Both the position numbers and the translations under genes were made by a program. A stretch of 7,133 nt of DNA from Chloroflexota bacterium (GTDB lineage Bacteria > Chloroflexota > Anaerolineae > Anaerolineales > Villigracilaceae), in the NCBI GenBank assembly GCA_026389975.1, contig JAPLGV010000089.1, positions 1 to 7,133 of the forward strand, given 5' to 3'. Under the pieces are notes generated by a model. It was not told the DNA's origin. It was given only the letters and a program-made list of their open reading frames with translations, and did not search any database. Of this stretch, positions 5,432 to 7,133 are shown in pieces. The stretch's first letter is position 1. Each line of letters opens with the position of its first letter.

Positions 5432-5680
5432 ATGGACTCTGGAATGATCGGCAAGATTGACAAAGCCAAGCGTTACGCACAAGAACCTCATCGCTTTCAC
5501 TTTGATGCTTTCACCGTCAAAATTGACGGCGAGAACAATTCGCATGTGATCAAATTTGCAGACAACAAATGGGATTGCGACTGCGACTATTTCCGCTCAC
5601 GTGGTGTTTGTACGCATACTATGTCGTTGACAAACTACATCCTCAAAGGAATGGTGCCTGTCCCCGTAGAAGCAGGTTGA
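5432..5680 (+). CDS. Small SWIM zinc-finger protein
   Basis: This is an 82-aa protein with a single recognisable domain, a SWIM-type zinc finger. Cys49, Cys51, Cys60 and His62 give the CxCx8CxH pattern within WDCDCDYFRSRGVCTHTM. SWIM domains bind DNA, RNA or protein partners; small stand-alone forms have no proven role. An N-terminal basic amphipathic stretch (KIDKAKRYAQEPHRF) and a beta-rich segment ending HVIKF precede the finger. The ATG at 5432 follows AAGGAG at 5419-5424 with 7-nt spacing; an in-frame TTG six bases earlier is less likely. The gene is a self-contained unit with its own strong promoter, a structured leader and a strong terminator, so expression is probably high or tightly controlled. 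Confidence 0.88.
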   Translation: MDSGMIGKIDKAKRYAQEPHRFHFDAFTVKIDGENNSHVIKFADNKWDCDCDYFRSRGVCTHTMSLTNYILKGMVPVPVEAG

Positions 5681-5700
5681 GAAAAACTGCGCGAAACTTT

Positions 5701-5733
5701 AACCTCCGAGGCTATATGGCCTCGGAGGTTTTT
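5701..5733 (+). terminator. Strong intrinsic terminator after the SWIM gene
   Basis: AACCTCCGAGGC (5701-5712) and GCCTCGGAGGTT (5719-5730) make a perfect 12-bp stem with a 6-nt loop, running into TTTTT (5729-5733). It lies 20 nt after the SWIM stop codon. The 217 bases from 5734 to the next gene are AT-rich and contain only the promoter elements listed separately. Confidence 0.93.
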
Positions 5734-5903
5734 ACTACTACTACTTGGATATCGATAAACTTTCTGTATCAAAGGGCTCCAAAATAACAGGATTTCACTG
5801 CATCTTGCATAAATTTCTGAACTGACGCGGCAAAAAAGTAAGGAATAAACGACGATTTGGGTTCAATAATTACGCAGTACCCTGTGGTTCAGATTTTTAC
5901 ATG

Positions 5904-5942
5904 GTATCCTGTAGATACAATTCGGACGTTTTCAGGTACAAT
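5904..5942 (+). promoter_or_regulatory. Tandem -10 boxes and inverted repeat before the L,D-transpeptidase
   Basis: The nonamer TACAATTCG occurs at 5916-5924 and 5937-5945, exactly 21 bp apart. Each begins with a -10-like TACAAT. The second box ends 8 nt before the ATG at 5951, giving a leaderless or nearly leaderless mRNA; the first would give a leader of about 22 nt. A 15-bp inverted repeat, GTATC-CTGTA-GATAC (5904-5918), overlaps the first box and could be an operator. No clear -35 is seen. Confidence 0.5.
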
Positions 5943-5950
5943 TCGCATCT

Positions 5951-6985
5951 ATGAAACCGATTTCCCGACGTGATTTTCTCAAACTGGGAGGTCTGGCCCT
6001 GGCTAGTCTGGCCTTTACTTCTTTCTTGCCGGAAATTACTGAGTTTGAAGATATTGACCTGGTGCGCGTGGCAACTGTCGACCCTAAGGGAGTTGTCGTT
6101 CATAAAGAGCCCACAGACGAGAGCCAGATCGTCCGAAACTGGGAGCGCGATAGCTTGATCCACATATACGAGACGGTACAGGTCGACACCCCCGGCAACA
6201 ACCCGCACTGGTATCGCGTCTACGGGGGATATATGAACGCGGCACGTCTGCAAAAGGTGCGCGTCCATTACAATGTTCCGCTTTCCAGTGTCCCGGCCAC
6301 CAAACTTTTATCCGAGCTCACCGTCCCATATACCCAGGCATACCGCTATAACCAATGGGATGGTTGGTTTCCGACATATCGTCTGTATTACAGTTCTACT
6401 CAATGGATTACCGGCATCGATACCGGACCGGACGGCAAAGCCTGGTACCTCGTCCAGGACGAGGCCGATAAAAATATGCACTACTACGTTCCAACCGTAC
6501 AATTACGTCCCATCTCCCCCGAAGAAATCACCCCTCTCTCACCTGATGTTCCAATGGGCAAAAAACGCATTGATCTCAATCTGACTACGCAAACCCTCAC
6601 CTGTTCCGAATATAACAAGGTTGTTTTCACCACCCTTGTCTCGACCGGCCTGCCCTGGTTGATGGCCACTCCAGCCGGAAACTTCAACATCATGGTCAAA
6701 CTTCCTTCCAGGAACATGAGTACCACCAGCCCCCTGGCGGATGATATCTTCCCATTGGTCGGTGTCCCGTGGACCAGTTTCTTTACTGCCGAAGGCCACG
6801 CCTTCCATGGTACCTATTGGCACGATAATTTCGGCGTCCCGATGAGTCACGGCTGCGTTAATATGCGCAACGAAGATGCCAAGTGGCTCTTTCGCTGGAG
6901 CCTGCCCTCTGCCGGATTCGATGAAATTAACAAACTGACCCTGGATACCAAAGGGTACGGGACAGCCGTAGACATCCACTACTAA
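5951..6985 (+). CDS. Tat-exported L,D-transpeptidase (YkuD domain)
   Basis: Enzymes of this family use a catalytic Cys to form 3-3 peptidoglycan cross-links or attach proteins to the wall, outside the cytoplasmic membrane. The protein is 344 aa. A twin-arginine signal is clear: SRRDFLKLGG (5-14) followed by a hydrophobic segment to about 26. No strong cleavage site follows, so it may stay membrane-anchored. Residues about 35-190 look like two SH3-like, beta-rich repeats (HKEPTDESQIV...YRVYGGYMNAARLQKV, and LSELTVPYTQAYRYN...WYLVQDEADKNMHYYVPTVQL), common wall-binding modules. The YkuD domain spans about 205-344, with His286 in HGTYW and the signature SHGCVNM at 299-305, Cys302 being the nucleophile. 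All catalytic residues are present. No Shine-Dalgarno is seen; the -10 box 8 nt upstream points to leaderless translation. Confidence 0.93.
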   Translation: MKPISRRDFLKLGGLALASLAFTSFLPEITEFEDIDLVRVATVDPKGVVVHKEPTDESQIVRNWERDSLIHIYETVQVDTPGNNPHWYRVYGGYMNAARLQKVRVHYNVPLSSVPATKLLSELTVPYTQAYRYNQWDGWFPTYRLYYSSTQWITGIDTGPDGKAWYLVQDEADKNMHYYVPTVQLRPISPEEITPLSPDVPMGKKRIDLNLTTQTLTCSEYNKVVFTTLVSTGLPWLMATPAGNFNIMVKLPSRNMSTTSPLADDIFPLVGVPWTSFFTAEGHAFHGTYWHDNFGVPMSHGCVNMRNEDAKWLFRWSLPSAGFDEINKLTLDTKGYGTAVDIHY

Positions 6986-6986
6986 A

Positions 6987-7133
6987 ATGCCCATCCTGAC
7001 CTGGCCCTCGAAACTATTGCCAGAATTCGATCTAGGAAAGAGGTTTATTTATCTTTTAGGAGGTGTTCGCCTACGGCTTAAAGATAATAATGCGCTGGAG
7101 GCTTGCTCAAGAGTGCCACCACATCCTGATAAC
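6987..7133 (+). CDS. Unrecognised open frame, cut by the window edge
   Basis: An ATG one base after the L,D-transpeptidase stop opens a 49-codon frame that reaches the last base without a stop. It begins MPILTWPSKLLPEFDLGKRF and continues with a basic, mixed-composition sequence I cannot assign. Codon use shifts after about 7020 to AT-rich and rarer codons (AGG, CTA, TTA, AGA), unlike neighbouring genes. The stretch also contains an interrupted inverted repeat. It could be the start of a downstream gene in an operon, or non-coding. On the minus strand a 17-codon frame is also open from the edge to a stop at 7078-7080, so a convergent gene is the alternative. Confidence 0.3.
   Translation, partial: MPILTWPSKLLPEFDLGKRFIYLLGGVRLRLKDNNALEACSRVPPHPDN
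7049..7087. other. Interrupted inverted repeat near the window end
   Basis: TTATCTTT (7049-7056) pairs with AAAGATAA (7080-7087), and the adjoining TAGG (7057-7060) pairs with CCTA (7070-7073). This gives 12 pairs with a 6-nt one-sided bulge. It may be a terminator or mobile-element end, but no T-run or target duplication is visible here. Confidence 0.35.

Noticed and set aside
5246..5545. 99-codon minus-strand ORF overlapping the SWIM gene and its leader
   Set aside because: It covers a strong plus-strand promoter, hairpin and ribosome binding site and is antisense to the SWIM gene.
5734..5903. tRNA or structured RNA in the AT-rich spacer
   Set aside because: I found no cloverleaf, no T-loop consensus and no strong stems in this stretch.
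5897..6268. 123-codon minus-strand ORF opposite the L,D-transpeptidase start
   Set aside because: It overlaps the Tat signal region and promoter of a well-supported gene and has no recognisable domain.

Overview
The window looks like chromosomal DNA of a bacterium with moderately high GC, most plausibly a member of the Chloroflexota (Anaerolineae-like). I infer this from the gene set: a short SWIM zinc-finger protein, a glutaminase-like protein paired with a separate NadE, a Tat-targeted L,D-transpeptidase, and promoters set tightly against start codons. No marker gene confirms it. There is no phage, transposon, CRISPR, tRNA or rRNA signal; this is mainly housekeeping DNA with densely used intergenic spaces.

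Layout. 105-1268 (-) is a cysteine desulfurase, divergent from the condensin subunit gene scpA at 1392-2177 (+). Their 123-bp spacer is filled almost entirely by two short tandem arrays (three 20-bp units, then three 18-bp units), the -10 box of the desulfurase and a perfect 16-bp palindrome. After scpA come a stop-codon-overlapping hairpin, a tiny transcription unit (promoter-like box, strong ribosome binding site, ATG, terminator) and a convergent VanZ-like membrane protein gene (2296-2664, -). That gene diverges from an NAD-biosynthesis operon across a -10 element that reads on both strands. The operon holds an internally shortened glutaminase/nitrilase-domain protein (2708-3136), an intact-looking NAD synthetase NadE (3126-3950) and an MFS exporter (3978-5228).

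Next comes the best promoter of the window (5289-5317), with a leader containing a 12-codon ORF that runs into a perfect 11-bp hairpin, then a SWIM zinc-finger protein (5432-5680) and a strong terminator (5701-5733). A 217-bp spacer leads to a Tat-signal L,D-transpeptidase (5951-6985). The last 147 bases hold a frame that stays open to the window edge and that I do not recognise.

How the genes work together. NadE makes NAD+ and would normally take ammonia from the glutaminase partner, but that partner has lost the middle of its domain, including the regions that carry the catalytic Lys and Cys. ScpA acts in chromosome condensation, the desulfurase in sulfur transfer, and the L,D-transpeptidase at the cell wall. 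Apart from the nadE cluster I see no shared pathway. The most noteworthy points are the glutaminase deletion, the repeat-built scpA/desulfurase control region, several -10 boxes 7-8 nt from ATG (suggesting leaderless mRNAs), and the leader ahead of the SWIM gene.
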